A stretch of 64,000 bases of DNA from Arenibacter sp. 6A1. Its GTDB lineage: Bacteria; Bacteroidota; Bacteroidia; Flavobacteriales; Flavobacteriaceae. The DNA lies in the NCBI RefSeq assembly GCF_012272855.1, contig NZ_JAAXCQ010000002.1:124001-188000 (forward strand), read 5' to 3'. Positions 17,901 through 27,865 of this stretch are shown one piece after another. The notes beneath the pieces are model-generated. The model had not been told where the DNA came from. It did not search any database and worked only from the letters and a program-made list of their open reading frames with translations. Position 1 is the stretch's first letter, and every line of letters starts with the position of its first letter. A program made the translations under genes and the position numbers.

Positions 17901-17933
17901 GCACAAAAAAAGGCCCAACTTGCGTTGAGCCTT
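17901..17933 (-). terminator. Terminator of trxA
   Basis: A 10-bp stem (17910-17919 with 17924-17933, one G-U) and a TTGC loop are followed by a run of U on the minus strand, just past the trxA stop. Confidence 0.8.
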
Positions 17934-17954
17934 CAATACTATAAAAAAAGATTA

Positions 17955-18272
17955 TTACAACAATGCGTCAATGGCATCGGTATATACCTTCTTTGGAGAA
18001 ACACCAACTTGTCTGTTAACGATTTCACCATTTTTAAATACCAATACAGTAGGTATGTTTCTAACCCCGTATTTTGCTGCAAATTCTTGGTTGGCATCAA
18101 CATCTACCTTACCAACAACAGCCTTTCCGTCATATTCTGAACTTACTTCATCGATGATCGGACCTACCATTCTACAAGGACCACACCATGCTGCCCAAAA
18201 ATCTACCACTACTGGTTTGTCACTTTTTAAAACTACCTCATCAAAAGTAGCATCTGTTATTTCTAATGCCAT
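17955..18272 (-). CDS. trxA: Thioredoxin
   Basis: 105 residues, normal length. The redox site is W29-C30-G-P-C33 (WAAWCGPCRM), and the cis-Pro segment NIPTVLVFKNG is present. It is a cytoplasmic disulfide reductant for ribonucleotide reductase, peroxiredoxins and others. It is monocistronic, with a -7-like box upstream and a terminator downstream. Confidence 0.96.
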   Translation of the reverse strand: MALEITDATFDEVVLKSDKPVVVDFWAAWCGPCRMVGPIIDEVSSEYDGKAVVGKVDVDANQEFAAKYGVRNIPTVLVFKNGEIVNRQVGVSPKKVYTDAIDALL

Positions 18273-18295
18273 GTTTCGTTTATTTAAATATTATA

Positions 18296-18303
18296 CAAAT
18301 TTA
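18296..18303 (-). promoter_or_regulatory. Candidate -7 box of trxA
   Basis: TAAATTTG on the minus strand, 23 bases before the ATG, fits TAnnTTTG. No TTG at the right spacing is evident. Confidence 0.4.
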
Positions 18304-18444
18304 GACAATTATTTTCCCTTTTCCTTACAAACATAACATTCCTTTTATCTATCGTTAGATCGATAAACTTTATGATTGCTTCTAAAAAAAAGTCCCCTAT
18401 TGCTCCTTTTAACTGCAGGCAAACAATCGGACTTCAAAATACAC

Positions 18445-21400
18445 TTAATTTAATTTATAATGAACATCTTTTTCATTTAATTGTAGCAGCAGTTCACTGG
18501 AGATATGGATTTTCTGTTTTCTACAACTTAAATTCACCTTGATTTTCTCCTCCATTTCATACACTATAAAGCTCAAGGGATGGCTACCTTGGTTGGCATC
18601 CATAATATTTTTAAGATCCCTTACCCCCTCTTCTTTTAGCTGGTTAATATCTATTTTAATGGTCAGTTTCTTAGCATAGGTTTCCATGATATCCTGCAAC
18701 ATCATCACGGTATTGAACTGCATTCTAGGCTCTCCTTTTTTCCCGGTATCCCTATTCATCCATCCTTCTTTTATAAACACTTTAAAATACACAAAAGAAT
18801 TGATCGTTAAAAAGTGTCTAAAACGCAGGTATTCTTCTCCGAACATCCTAAACTCGAGCGAATCTGTATAATCTTCCACGATAAAGGACGCCCAACCCTT
18901 TCCGTTTTTGGAGACCCTATGTTGTACATCGCTAATAACCCCGGCAAAACTGAGCTCTCGTCCTACATGTTCTTCCATATTGGCTACTGCAGTGATATTG
19001 GCGTTACAAAAGGCTTTGATTTCTGTTTTAAAATCATCCAGGGGATGTCCGGAAATATAAATTCCGACCACTTCCTTTTCACGGCGCAATTTCCCCATAG
19101 TACCCCATTCTTCTGCAGGAGGTATTACAGGTTCGGGTATCTGAACATCGCTGCTATCGCCAAACAAACTCACTTGGGAAGAGTTTTCGTTCTCCTGGTA
19201 TTTTGACCCGTATTTCATGATCTTTTCCAAGAAGGTCACCCCATCTCCCTCATCGTGGAAATATTGTGCACGGTGGGCGTCTCCAAAAGAATCGAAGCCA
19301 CCGGCCAAGGCTAAATTCTCGAATGCTTTTTTATTGGCCGCCCTTAAATCTATTCGCTTGGCCATATCGAAAACCGACTTGTAGTGTCCGTCTTTTTCCC
19401 GATTGGCCACAATGGTTTCTACGGCGCCTCGCCCCACTCCTTTTACAGCCCCCATTCCAAAACGAACGGCACCTTCATTATTAACGGCAAACTTATAAAA
19501 GGATTCATTTACATCGGGGCCCAACACTTCCAAGCCCATCCGCTTACATTCTTCCATAAAGAAGGTCACCTGCTTTATGTCGTTCATGTTGTTCGATAAT
19601 ACCGCCGCCATATATTCTGCGGGGTAATGCGCTTTTAAATAGGCTGTCTGATAGGCGATCCAAGCATAACAGGTAGAGTGCGACTTGTTAAAGGCGTAGG
19701 AAGCAAAAGCCTCCCAGTCTTTCCATATCTTCTCTAATTTTACGGCATCATGGCCTTTAGCGCTTGCCTGATCAATGAATTTAGGCTTCATTTTATCGAG
19801 CACGGCAATCTGTTTTTTACCCATTGCCTTACGAAGAACATCGGCCTCACCCTTGGTAAAATCGGCCAGCTTTTGGGACAATAACATCACCTGCTCCTGA
19901 TAGACCGTAATTCCATAGGTTTCCTTTAGGTACTCCTCCATGGCGGGCAAATCGTATTCTATCTCCTCGCCCCCATGCTTTCTGCGTACGAAACTGGGAA
20001 TATATTCCATGGGCCCTGGTCTATACAGGGCGTTCATCGCAATAAGGTCATCGAACACCGTAGGCTTTAAATCCTTCATGTGTTTTTGCATCCCGGGCGA
20101 TTCGTACTGAAACACCCCTACAGTCTCTCCTCGCTGGAAAAGCTCATAGGTTTTGACATCATCGAGGGGGAAATTTTCAGGATCTAAAAGAATACCATGC
20201 TTGGCCTTTACAATCTTTACGGTATCCTTAATAAGGGTCAGTGTTTTTAACCCCAAGAAATCCATTTTTAGCAGGCCCGCATCTTCTACCACCGAGTTGT
20301 CAAACTGGGTCACATACAGGTCCGAATCTTTCGCCAAGGCTACCGGTACGAATTTGGTAATGTCATCTGGAGTAATAATCACCCCACAGGCATGTATCCC
20401 CGTGTTCCGCACCGACCCTTCTAGTCGCCTCGCTAGGTTAAGGGTATCTGCCTCCAAGTTATTTCCGTCGGCAAGACTAATAAGTTCGTTTACCTTTTCT
20501 AATTCTTCGGCCCTAAATTTTTCCTTTAACCCTTTATCGTCCAAACCAAAAATCTTGTTCAGTTTGGACATGTTTGGGATCAGCTTGGCAATCCTATCGG
20601 CGTCAAAAAGGGGCAAATCGAGTACACGGGCGGTATCTCTAATCGAAGATTTCGCCGCCATGGTCCCATAGGTAATAATTTGTGCTACCTGATTGCTTCC
20701 GTATTTCTTAATTACGTAATCCATCACACGACCACGCCCTTCATCATCAAAATCGATATCAATATCGGGCATACTCACACGATCCGGATTCAGGAAACGC
20801 TCAAAAAGCAAATTGTACTTAATGGGGTCTATATTGGTAATCCATAAACAATAGGCTACTACCGACCCTGCTGCCGACCCACGGCCCGGGCCTACAGAAA
20901 CATCCATTTTCCGAGCTTCCCGAATAAAATCCTCTACAATAAGGAAATAACCAGGATACCCAGTGTTTTCAATAACATCGAGTTCAAAATCTAATCGCTC
21001 CGCAATATCCGGGGTAATTTCGCCGTAGCGGATTTTTGCCCCTTTATAGGTGATGTGACGTAAAAAAGCATTCTCTCCCCTTTTGCCGCCATCAACCTCA
21101 TCTTCGGGGTGTTGAAATTCTTCTGGAATATCGAATTTTGGCAATAGTACGTCCCTGGCCAATTCATAGGTTTCTATCTTACCTATTACTTCTTGAATAT
21201 TACTAATCGCTTCTGGAATATCCTTAAAAAGGGATTTCATTTCCTCGGAACTCTTAAAGTAATATTCTTGGTTAGGCATCCCATAACGATATCCTCTCCC
21301 TCGCCCTATTGGGGTACTTTGTTTTTCGCCATCCCTGACACAGAGTAAAATATCGTGGGCATTGGCATCTTTCTTATCTACATAATAGGTATTATTGGTC

Positions 21401-22830
21401 GCTACCAATTTTACTTGGTGTTTTTGGGCCAGGCTAACGAGTACGGGGTTTACCCTATTCTCATCTTCTTGGTTGTGCCGCATTATTTCTACGTACAAGT
21501 CCTCTCCAAACTGCTCCTTCCACCACAGCAGGGCTTCCTCGGCCTGGTTTTCGCCAACATTTAAAACCTTACTGGGTACTTCTCCATATAAGTTTCCCGT
21601 CAGTACAATCAGGTCTTCCTTATATTGTTCTATTATTTTTTTATCTATCCTGGGCACATAGTAAAAGCCTTCGGTAAATGCCGAAGACGATAATTTCGCC
21701 AGGTTGTGATAGCCGTTTTTATTTTTTGCCAACAGGACAATTTGATAGCCGTTATCTTTCCTGCTTTTGTCCAATCGGTCTTCGCACACAAAAAATTCAC
21801 AGCCTACAATCGGCGTCATTTCATTTTTTTTGGGCTCTTTTCCGTCCGCTATAGCGGCCTCGTTCTCTGCCTGTACTCCTTTGTTATAATTTATCACTGC
21901 CCTTACAAAGTGAAAGGCCCCCATCATATTGGCATGATCGGTGAGGGCAACGGCCGGCATATTATCTTTCCCTGCCGCATTCACCAGATCGGAGATACTA
22001 ATAGTAGATTGTAAAACCGAGAATTGGGAATGATTGTGCAAATGGGCAAATTGTGTTTCTTTTAAGGTTTTTAAATTCTCCCGAATTTCTTCCTTTGACG
22101 GCTCTTCCGTATCCTGTGCCCACAGTCTATCGGCTATTTTTTTGGAAGCCTTTTTTAGGTTGATGTGCTTTAGCCCAATTAATTCTATCTCTTTCGGATT
22201 GGCCTCGGAGAAATTTTTGAAATAATCTGGCTGAACATCTAACTGTTCTATTGTATATTCTTTTCTACGGATCAATTCTAAAAAACAACGCGTGGTTGCT
22301 TCTACATCTGCCGTAGCATTATGTGCTTCCCCAAAGGGTTCTCCAAATAAAAACTGATGCAATTCGGTCAGCGTCGGGAGCTTAAACTTCCCTCCCCTAC
22401 CTCCAGGAATCTGACATAACTGAGCAGTATGCTCGGTACAGGTATCCAGTACTGGTAGGTCGTGCAGTGAATTCGCCACCTGGAACCGGTGGAATTCGGC
22501 CCCCATGATATTAAGGTCAAAGCCAACATTTTGTCCTACGACAAATTTAGACTTGGAAAGCGCTACATTAAATTTCTCCAACACTTCTGCCATGGGCACC
22601 CCTTGCTCCTTGGCCAATTCCGTAGAAATACCGTGGATTTTCTCCGCATCATAGGGAATATTAAACCCCTCGGGCTGTACCAAATAATCTTGGCTTTCGA
22701 CCAAATTCCCCATCGCATCGTGCAATTGCCACGCAATCTGTATACATCTAGGCCAATTGTCCGTATCGGTATAAGGAGCATCCCAGCGTTTAGGCAGTCC
22801 GGTAGTTTCTGTATCGAATATTAAGTACAT
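18445..22830 (-). CDS. dnaE: DNA polymerase III alpha subunit with N-terminal proofreading exonuclease
   Basis: About 1461 residues from the ATG at 22830. The frame is open to 22896, but the true N-terminus should be MYLIFDTETTG, which begins the exonuclease fold. Domains: a DnaQ-like 3'-5' exonuclease (about 1-200, with FDTETTGLP, VGQNVGFDLN and HNATADVEATTR), a PHP domain (FAHLHNHSQFSVLQ), the C-family polymerase palm (PDIDIDFDDEGRGRVMDYV), helix-hairpin-helix motifs and an OB-fold. It replicates the chromosome. The covalent joining of proofreading and polymerase differs from the separate DnaE and DnaQ of E. coli. It is transcribed divergently from rpsP. Confidence 0.95.
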   Translation of the reverse strand: MYLIFDTETTGLPKRWDAPYTDTDNWPRCIQIAWQLHDAMGNLVESQDYLVQPEGFNIPYDAEKIHGISTELAKEQGVPMAEVLEKFNVALSKSKFVVGQNVGFDLNIMGAEFHRFQVANSLHDLPVLDTCTEHTAQLCQIPGGRGGKFKLPTLTELHQFLFGEPFGEAHNATADVEATTRCFLELIRRKEYTIEQLDVQPDYFKNFSEANPKEIELIGLKHINLKKASKKIADRLWAQDTEEPSKEEIRENLKTLKETQFAHLHNHSQFSVLQSTISISDLVNAAGKDNMPAVALTDHANMMGAFHFVRAVINYNKGVQAENEAAIADGKEPKKNEMTPIVGCEFFVCEDRLDKSRKDNGYQIVLLAKNKNGYHNLAKLSSSAFTEGFYYVPRIDKKIIEQYKEDLIVLTGNLYGEVPSKVLNVGENQAEEALLWWKEQFGEDLYVEIMRHNQEDENRVNPVLVSLAQKHQVKLVATNNTYYVDKKDANAHDILLCVRDGEKQSTPIGRGRGYRYGMPNQEYYFKSSEEMKSLFKDIPEAISNIQEVIGKIETYELARDVLLPKFDIPEEFQHPEDEVDGGKRGENAFLRHITYKGAKIRYGEITPDIAERLDFELDVIENTGYPGYFLIVEDFIREARKMDVSVGPGRGSAAGSVVAYCLWITNIDPIKYNLLFERFLNPDRVSMPDIDIDFDDEGRGRVMDYVIKKYGSNQVAQIITYGTMAAKSSIRDTARVLDLPLFDADRIAKLIPNMSKLNKIFGLDDKGLKEKFRAEELEKVNELISLADGNNLEADTLNLARRLEGSVRNTGIHACGVIITPDDITKFVPVALAKDSDLYVTQFDNSVVEDAGLLKMDFLGLKTLTLIKDTVKIVKAKHGILLDPENFPLDDVKTYELFQRGETVGVFQYESPGMQKHMKDLKPTVFDDLIAMNALYRPGPMEYIPSFVRRKHGGEEIEYDLPAMEEYLKETYGITVYQEQVMLLSQKLADFTKGEADVLRKAMGKKQIAVLDKMKPKFIDQASAKGHDAVKLEKIWKDWEAFASYAFNKSHSTCYAWIAYQTAYLKAHYPAEYMAAVLSNNMNDIKQVTFFMEECKRMGLEVLGPDVNESFYKFAVNNEGAVRFGMGAVKGVGRGAVETIVANREKDGHYKSVFDMAKRIDLRAANKKAFENLALAGGFDSFGDAHRAQYFHDEGDGVTFLEKIMKYGSKYQENENSSQVSLFGDSSDVQIPEPVIPPAEEWGTMGKLRREKEVVGIYISGHPLDDFKTEIKAFCNANITAVANMEEHVGRELSFAGVISDVQHRVSKNGKGWASFIVEDYTDSLEFRMFGEEYLRFRHFLTINSFVYFKVFIKEGWMNRDTGKKGEPRMQFNTVMMLQDIMETYAKKLTIKIDINQLKEEGVRDLKNIMDANQGSHPLSFIVYEMEEKIKVNLSCRKQKIHISSELLLQLNEKDVHYKLN

Positions 22831-22948
22831 AAAAAAATCTGAGGAGTTATAAAGCGCGATAAAATTACAAAATAGCAAGCATACTAAAAACCGCAATCGG
22901 CAAGAGCAGTTGTTTTCAAGGAAATTCTTTTATATTTTTAAAAATAAA

Positions 22949-22978
22949 TTGCGGCATAACAGAAATAACGTATATTTG
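22949..22978 (+). promoter_or_regulatory. Promoter of rpsP-rimM
   Basis: TTG (22949-22951), a 19-base spacer and TATATTTG (22971-22978) match the Bacteroidota consensus exactly. The leader is about 80 bases. Confidence 0.8.
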
Positions 22979-23063
22979 CACCCGCTTAAGAAGTTTCTTT
23001 TTAGGCCGAGAACCAAAATAAAATTAATAATCAAGGGTCGGGCACCCTACAAATTAATGTGAT

Positions 23064-23579
23064 ATGCCAGTTAGAATTAGATTACAAAGACACGGAAAAA
23101 AAGGAAAACCTTTCTATTGGGTAGTAGCTGCGGATTCTCGCGCTAAAAGAGATGGTAAATTCTTAGAGAAATTAGGAATATACAATCCTAACACGAACCC
23201 TGCAACTATTGAACTAGATGTTGATAGCTCTGTAAAATGGTTACAAAACGGTGCACAACCTTCTGATACTGCCAAAAGAATTCTTTCATACAAAGGAGCT
23301 CTTTTGAAACTTCATTTATTAGGTGGTGTTCGTAAAGGTGCTTTAACTTTAGAGCAAGTTGACGAAAAATTCAACGCTTGGTTAGAAGAGAAAGCAGCTA
23401 GCATCAATGCTAAAGTAAGCGGTTTGGAAAAAGCTACTTCAGATGCTAAAGCAAAAGCTTTAGAGGCTGAGAAAGCTGTTAGTAACAAACGTTTAGCAGA
23501 AGCAGCAGCCGCTGCAGCAGCAGCAACAGCTGAACAAGCTGCCGATGCCGCTACTGAGGAAACTACAGAAACAGAGTAA
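23064..23579 (+). CDS. rpsP: 30S ribosomal protein S16
   Basis: 171 residues, about twice the usual 80-90. The S16 core is at the N-terminus (PVRIRLQRHGKKGKPFYWVV). Residues from about 110 on form an Ala/Lys/Glu-rich, probably helical tail ending in TEETTETE, as is common in Bacteroidota. It is a small-subunit assembly protein. It is followed after 12 bases by rimM, a conserved pairing. Confidence 0.96.
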   Translation: MPVRIRLQRHGKKGKPFYWVVAADSRAKRDGKFLEKLGIYNPNTNPATIELDVDSSVKWLQNGAQPSDTAKRILSYKGALLKLHLLGGVRKGALTLEQVDEKFNAWLEEKAASINAKVSGLEKATSDAKAKALEAEKAVSNKRLAEAAAAAAAATAEQAADAATEETTETE

Positions 23580-23591
23580 TTTTTTGAGACG

Positions 23592-24119
23592 ATGACAAAG
23601 GAAGAATGTTTCTACCTCGGAAAAATCGTTTCAAAACATAGCTTTAAGGGCGAGGTTCTAATTAAATTAGATACCGACGAACCCGAATTATACGAAAAAT
23701 TGGAATCAGTATTTGTTTCTCTTGGAAACAATCTGGTTCCATTTTTTATTGAAAAAAGCCGCCTTCACAAATCTACCCTGCTTAGAGTGCGATTTGAAGA
23801 GGTTGCCAATGAATCGGATGCCGATAAGGTTATGGGCTCCGAAATTTACCTTCCCCTATCTTTCTTGCCTAAACTTAAAGGCAATAAATTCTACTATCAC
23901 GAAATCATTGGCTACACAATGCACGATAGTGTCCATGGAGATATCGGAACTATACAAAGTATTAACGATACCACTTCTCAAGCCCTATTTGAAGTATTAA
24001 AAGACGATAAGGAACTTTTGATTCCGGTTCGTGACGAAATTATCACCAAAGTAGATAGAGAAAACCAAACTATTTTTGTTACCACTCCAGAAGGACTGGT
24101 AGAATTGTATTTGGATTAA
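23592..24119 (+). CDS. rimM: Ribosome maturation factor RimM
   Basis: 175 residues, with an N-terminal RimM beta-barrel (FYLGKIVSKHSFKGEVLIK) and a C-terminal PRC-barrel (YYHEIIGYTM, LLIPVRDEIITKVD). It helps mature the head of the 30S subunit and binds S19. It is co-transcribed with rpsP. The usual trmD and rplS genes do not follow; a sulfatase is next. Confidence 0.95.
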   Translation: MTKEECFYLGKIVSKHSFKGEVLIKLDTDEPELYEKLESVFVSLGNNLVPFFIEKSRLHKSTLLRVRFEEVANESDADKVMGSEIYLPLSFLPKLKGNKFYYHEIIGYTMHDSVHGDIGTIQSINDTTSQALFEVLKDDKELLIPVRDEIITKVDRENQTIFVTTPEGLVELYLD

Positions 24120-24270
24120 GCCTAGCCTTTTTCTCCATTCCCAAACATTTGGCATTTAGCGCTTATTTAGTTAGTTCTAACCAAATAGCAACATCAACAC
24201 CTGCTATTTCCTATATAAAAAACACCCCCTAAAGGATAAAATGTTTTTTGTTTCCCTAAGACAATACTCA

Positions 24271-24299
24271 TTGAGTACAAATTATTTATTTTAGCTTTA
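24271..24299 (+). promoter_or_regulatory. Candidate promoter of the second sulfatase
   Basis: TTG (24271-24273), an 18-base spacer and TAGCTTTA (24292-24299) are one base off the consensus, 34 bases before the start codon. Confidence 0.4.
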
Positions 24300-24333
24300 A
24301 CAGATAAACCGACACCGTCCAAAAGCAAAATTT

Positions 24334-25761
24334 ATGATCAGGTATTTTTCATTATTCGCATTAGCATTGGTATTTTTTTCTTGTAAGGAGGCAAAAAAAG
24401 AAGCTACTAAAAACACACCTCCTAATGTCATCCTTATCTTCACTGATGACCAAGGATATCAAGATGTAGGTGCTTTTGGCGCTACCGATATAGAAACTCC
24501 CCATTTAGACAATATGGCCAAGGAAGGAGTTATTTTAAGCAGTTTTTATGCAGCACAAGCCGTTTGCTCGGCCTCTAGAGCAGGAATATTGACCGGTTGC
24601 TATCCTAATAGAATAGGGATTCACAATGCCTTTATGCCCAATGCCACCACAGGCTTGAACCATCAAGAAACTACTATTGCCGAGATGCTAAAAGCGAAAG
24701 GATACCATACGGCCATGTACGGAAAATGGCATTTGGGCGACCATCCCAAATTTATGCCAAACCAACATGGATTTGACGACTATTTTGGCATCCCCTACTC
24801 TAACGACATGTGGCCTTTACATCCCCAACAAGGTCCTATTTTTAATTTTGATCCCTTACCGCTTTACGAAAACGAAAAAGTCATAGATACCCTAACAGAC
24901 CAATCGGACTTAACCACCCAAATAACAGAAAGAAGTGTCGCCTTTATAAAAAAGCAAAAAGACAATCCCTTTTTCCTTTACGTTGCCCATCCGCAGCCCC
25001 ATGTCCCACTCTATGTATCGGACAAGTTTAAAGGAAAATCTAAAAGAGGACTCTACGGCGATGTGATCATGGAAATTGACTGGTCTGTGGGCGAGATTTT
25101 AAAAACTTTAAAAGAAAACAATCTGGAAGAAAATACCATCGTTATTTTCACTTCCGATAACGGCCCTTGGCTAGCCTATGGCAACCATGCCGGTAGCGCA
25201 CTCCCCTTTAGGGAAGGAAAAGGAACGGCTTGGGAAGGCGGGCAACGAGAACCCTTTATCATGAAATACCCCAACAAAATAAAAGCGGGAAGTGTCATAG
25301 ATAGCCCCGTCATGGCCATAGACATACTGCCCACTATAGCCGAAATTACCGGTGCATCACTCCCTACCTTGCCGATTGACGGAAAAAGTGCTTGGCCACT
25401 ATTAAGCGGCGCTTCCAAGGAGAGCCCACAAGAAGCTTATTTCTTTTATTACCGTGTCAACGAACTTTTTGGGGTCCGCTATGGCCCTTGGAAATTGTAC
25501 TTCCCACATACCTACCGCACCATGGAAGGACAGCCACAGGGAAAAGACGGGCTCCCTGGAGAATACAAAATGATAGCGATGGAAGAGGTTGAACTCTATA
25601 ACCTACATACAGATAAAAGCGAAACCACCAATGTTGCGGCAGAGCATCCAGAAGTAGTCCAAAAAATCAAACAATTAGCCAATGCTATGCGCCATAAACT
25701 GGGAGACTCCCTGATTGAATTAGAGGGGACCGAAACCCGACAACCTGGAAGGGTGGACTAA
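24334..25761 (+). CDS. Lipoprotein sulfatase (S1 family)
   Basis: 475 residues with a lipoprotein signal to Cys17 (LVFFSC-K). The metal-binding Asp pair is D38-D39 (IFTDDQGYQDVG). The formylglycine site is C78-S-A-S-R82, the common CxSxR form, unlike the CAPAR of the sulfatase at 1789-3369. Other motifs are YGKWHLGDH and FTSDNGPWLAYGNHAGSA. It should cut sulfate from a glycan at the cell surface. It stands alone after rimM with its own candidate promoter and no glycosidase or SusCD genes nearby, so the substrate cannot be guessed. Confidence 0.94.
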   Translation: MIRYFSLFALALVFFSCKEAKKEATKNTPPNVILIFTDDQGYQDVGAFGATDIETPHLDNMAKEGVILSSFYAAQAVCSASRAGILTGCYPNRIGIHNAFMPNATTGLNHQETTIAEMLKAKGYHTAMYGKWHLGDHPKFMPNQHGFDDYFGIPYSNDMWPLHPQQGPIFNFDPLPLYENEKVIDTLTDQSDLTTQITERSVAFIKKQKDNPFFLYVAHPQPHVPLYVSDKFKGKSKRGLYGDVIMEIDWSVGEILKTLKENNLEENTIVIFTSDNGPWLAYGNHAGSALPFREGKGTAWEGGQREPFIMKYPNKIKAGSVIDSPVMAIDILPTIAEITGASLPTLPIDGKSAWPLLSGASKESPQEAYFFYYRVNELFGVRYGPWKLYFPHTYRTMEGQPQGKDGLPGEYKMIAMEEVELYNLHTDKSETTNVAAEHPEVVQKIKQLANAMRHKLGDSLIELEGTETRQPGRVD

Positions 25762-25902
25762 TGTTTTAGACCGTCCTTTGATGGTCGAAACCTAGGCGGC
25801 ACACTATTAAGGTTGTACCAATCAACAACCAACCGCGCCCAAGAACGAACGACGCCCGACGGGGCCTCCATGGTTTATTTGACCATTATTACTAAAAATT
25901 CT

Positions 25903-26616
25903 ATGAAAAAACCTTTTAAATTCAAACAGTTCAGTATTCACCAAGACCAATGCGCCATGAAAATTGGTACCGACGGGGTATTATTAGGCGCTTGGGCTTC
26001 CGTTGCAGAAGATCCTTATGCCATTCTAGACATAGGGGCCGGAACCGGCTTAATCGCTTTAATGCTCGCACAAAGGGCAAACGCCAGTACCATAGATGCT
26101 ATTGAAATAGACGAAAAAGCCTATGAACAATGTGTAGAGAATTTTGAGTCGTCACCTTGGGGCGATCTCCTTTTTTGTTACCATGCAGGTTTGGACGAAT
26201 TTGTAGATGAAATTGAAGAACAATACGAACTGATTGTCTCCAATCCGCCCTTTTACACAGAAGAGGTCAGTAGCGGAAACACCTCCCGTGACATGGCCAG
26301 ACAAAACCAGTCCTTGCCTTTTGAGGAACTGCTAGACGGTGCATCGCGCCTACTAACGGATCAAGGTCTTTTTGCTACTATTATTCCACACAAGGAAGAA
26401 GTCGCCTTTTTAAAAATAGCCGCTAGCTACAACCTTTTTCCTAAGCGAATTACCCATGTAAAGGGGAGTCCGACTTCCGAAATAAAACGCAGCTTACTAG
26501 AACTCCACTTTCAGGAATCGCAACCGACAATAGACAGCCTGACCATAGAATTGGAACGCCATCAGTATACCCAGGAATACATTGATCTGACCAGAGAGTT
26601 TTATTTAAAAATGTAA
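25903..26616 (+). CDS. trmN6: tRNA1(Val) (adenine(37)-N6)-methyltransferase
   Basis: 237 residues from the ATG at 25903 (MKKPFKFKQF). The frame is open from 25813 but the extra 30 residues look unlike coding sequence. The class I SAM site is DIGAGTGLIALMLA and the N6-adenine catalytic motif is NPPFY. The preceding FSIHQDQCAMKIGTDGVLLGAWA is typical of YfiC/TrmN6. It modifies A37 of tRNA-Val. Same-strand neighbours are the sulfatase and gcdH, with no functional link. Confidence 0.9.
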   Translation: MKKPFKFKQFSIHQDQCAMKIGTDGVLLGAWASVAEDPYAILDIGAGTGLIALMLAQRANASTIDAIEIDEKAYEQCVENFESSPWGDLLFCYHAGLDEFVDEIEEQYELIVSNPPFYTEEVSSGNTSRDMARQNQSLPFEELLDGASRLLTDQGLFATIIPHKEEVAFLKIAASYNLFPKRITHVKGSPTSEIKRSLLELHFQESQPTIDSLTIELERHQYTQEYIDLTREFYLKM

Positions 26617-26625
26617 TTCGCCGTA

Positions 26626-26656
26626 TTGGATTGTTGTTATCCTTGGCGTATCTTTA
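26626..26656 (+). promoter_or_regulatory. Candidate promoter of gcdH
   Basis: TTG (26626-26628), a 20-base spacer and TATCTTTA (26649-26656) are near consensus, 28 bases before the ATG. Confidence 0.4.
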
Positions 26657-26683
26657 AATTAAATTCCATAAAAAACCACCAGC

Positions 26684-27862
26684 ATGCGACCCGATTTATT
26701 TGAAGCCCCCGATTACTACAACATAGACGATTTATTATCCGAAGAACATAAATTGGTGCGCGATGCAGCCCGCCAATGGGTAAAACGCGACATTTCGCCT
26801 ATTATTGAAGACTATGCCCAACGGGCCGAGTTTCCAAAGCAAATCATTGGCGGCTTAGCAGACATCGGGGCGTTTGGTCCTTATATTCCTGCTAGCTACG
26901 GAGGCGCTGGCCTGGACCAGATCAGCTACGGTCTTATCATGCAGGAAATAGAACGCGGAGACAGCGGAGTACGCTCTACGGCTTCTGTACAGTCGTCATT
27001 GGTCATGTATCCTATTTATGCCTATGGCAACGAAAACCAGCGCAAAAAATACTTGCCCAAATTAGCTTCCGGGGAACTTATGGGGTGTTTTGGGCTGACA
27101 GAACCCAACCACGGATCTAATCCGAGCGGTATGGAAACAAAATTTAAGGATATGGGCGACCATTACCTGTTAAACGGCGCCAAATTATGGATATCCAATG
27201 CCCCTTTTGCCGACATTGCCATTGTTTGGGCGAAGAATGAGGTAGGCCGTATCCATGGTCTTATTGTAGAACGGGGAATGCCCGGATTTTCTACTCCGGA
27301 GACACACCACAAATGGTCATTGCGAGCCTCGGCGACCGGGGAATTAATTTTTGACAATGTCAAAGTCCCTAAAGAAAACCTCTTGGAAGGAAAAAATGGA
27401 TTGGGAGCTCCTTTGGGATGTTTAGATTCTGCCCGTTATGGGATTGCCTGGGGGGCCATCGGGGCCGCCATGGACTGTTATGATACCGCCTTGCGATACG
27501 CCAAAGAACGGATTCAGTTTGGAAAACCTATAGCGGCGACGCAATTACAACAAAAAAAATTGGCTGAAATGCTTACCGAGATCACCAAGGCACAACTATT
27601 GGCCTTGCGCCTAGGACAACTAAAGAACCAAGGTAAGGCCAGCAGCGCACAAATTTCCATGGCCAAGCGCAACAATGTTGCCATGGCCCTGAACATAGCC
27701 CGAGAAGCCAGACAGGTATTGGGTGCCATGGGAATTACAGGGGACTATAGCATCATGCGCCATATGATGAATCTAGAGAGCGTTATTACCTACGAAGGAA
27801 CACACGACATTCATTTATTGATCACAGGGGCCGATATCACAGGATTCGCCGCCTTTGAATAA
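26684..27862 (+). CDS. gcdH: Glutaryl-CoA dehydrogenase
   Basis: 392 residues, the length of the GCDH branch of FAD acyl-CoA dehydrogenases. It oxidises and decarboxylates glutaryl-CoA to crotonyl-CoA in lysine/tryptophan breakdown. Branch-typical stretches are SVQSSLVMYPIYAYG, GCFGLTEPNHGS, RYGIAWGAIGAAMDCY and the end VITYEGTHDIHLLITG, whose Glu371 is the catalytic base. The gene ends 3 bases from the convergent hybrid kinase gene, with no visible terminator between them. Confidence 0.92.
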   Translation: MRPDLFEAPDYYNIDDLLSEEHKLVRDAARQWVKRDISPIIEDYAQRAEFPKQIIGGLADIGAFGPYIPASYGGAGLDQISYGLIMQEIERGDSGVRSTASVQSSLVMYPIYAYGNENQRKKYLPKLASGELMGCFGLTEPNHGSNPSGMETKFKDMGDHYLLNGAKLWISNAPFADIAIVWAKNEVGRIHGLIVERGMPGFSTPETHHKWSLRASATGELIFDNVKVPKENLLEGKNGLGAPLGCLDSARYGIAWGAIGAAMDCYDTALRYAKERIQFGKPIAATQLQQKKLAEMLTEITKAQLLALRLGQLKNQGKASSAQISMAKRNNVAMALNIAREARQVLGAMGITGDYSIMRHMMNLESVITYEGTHDIHLLITGADITGFAAFE

Positions 27863-27865
27863 GCA

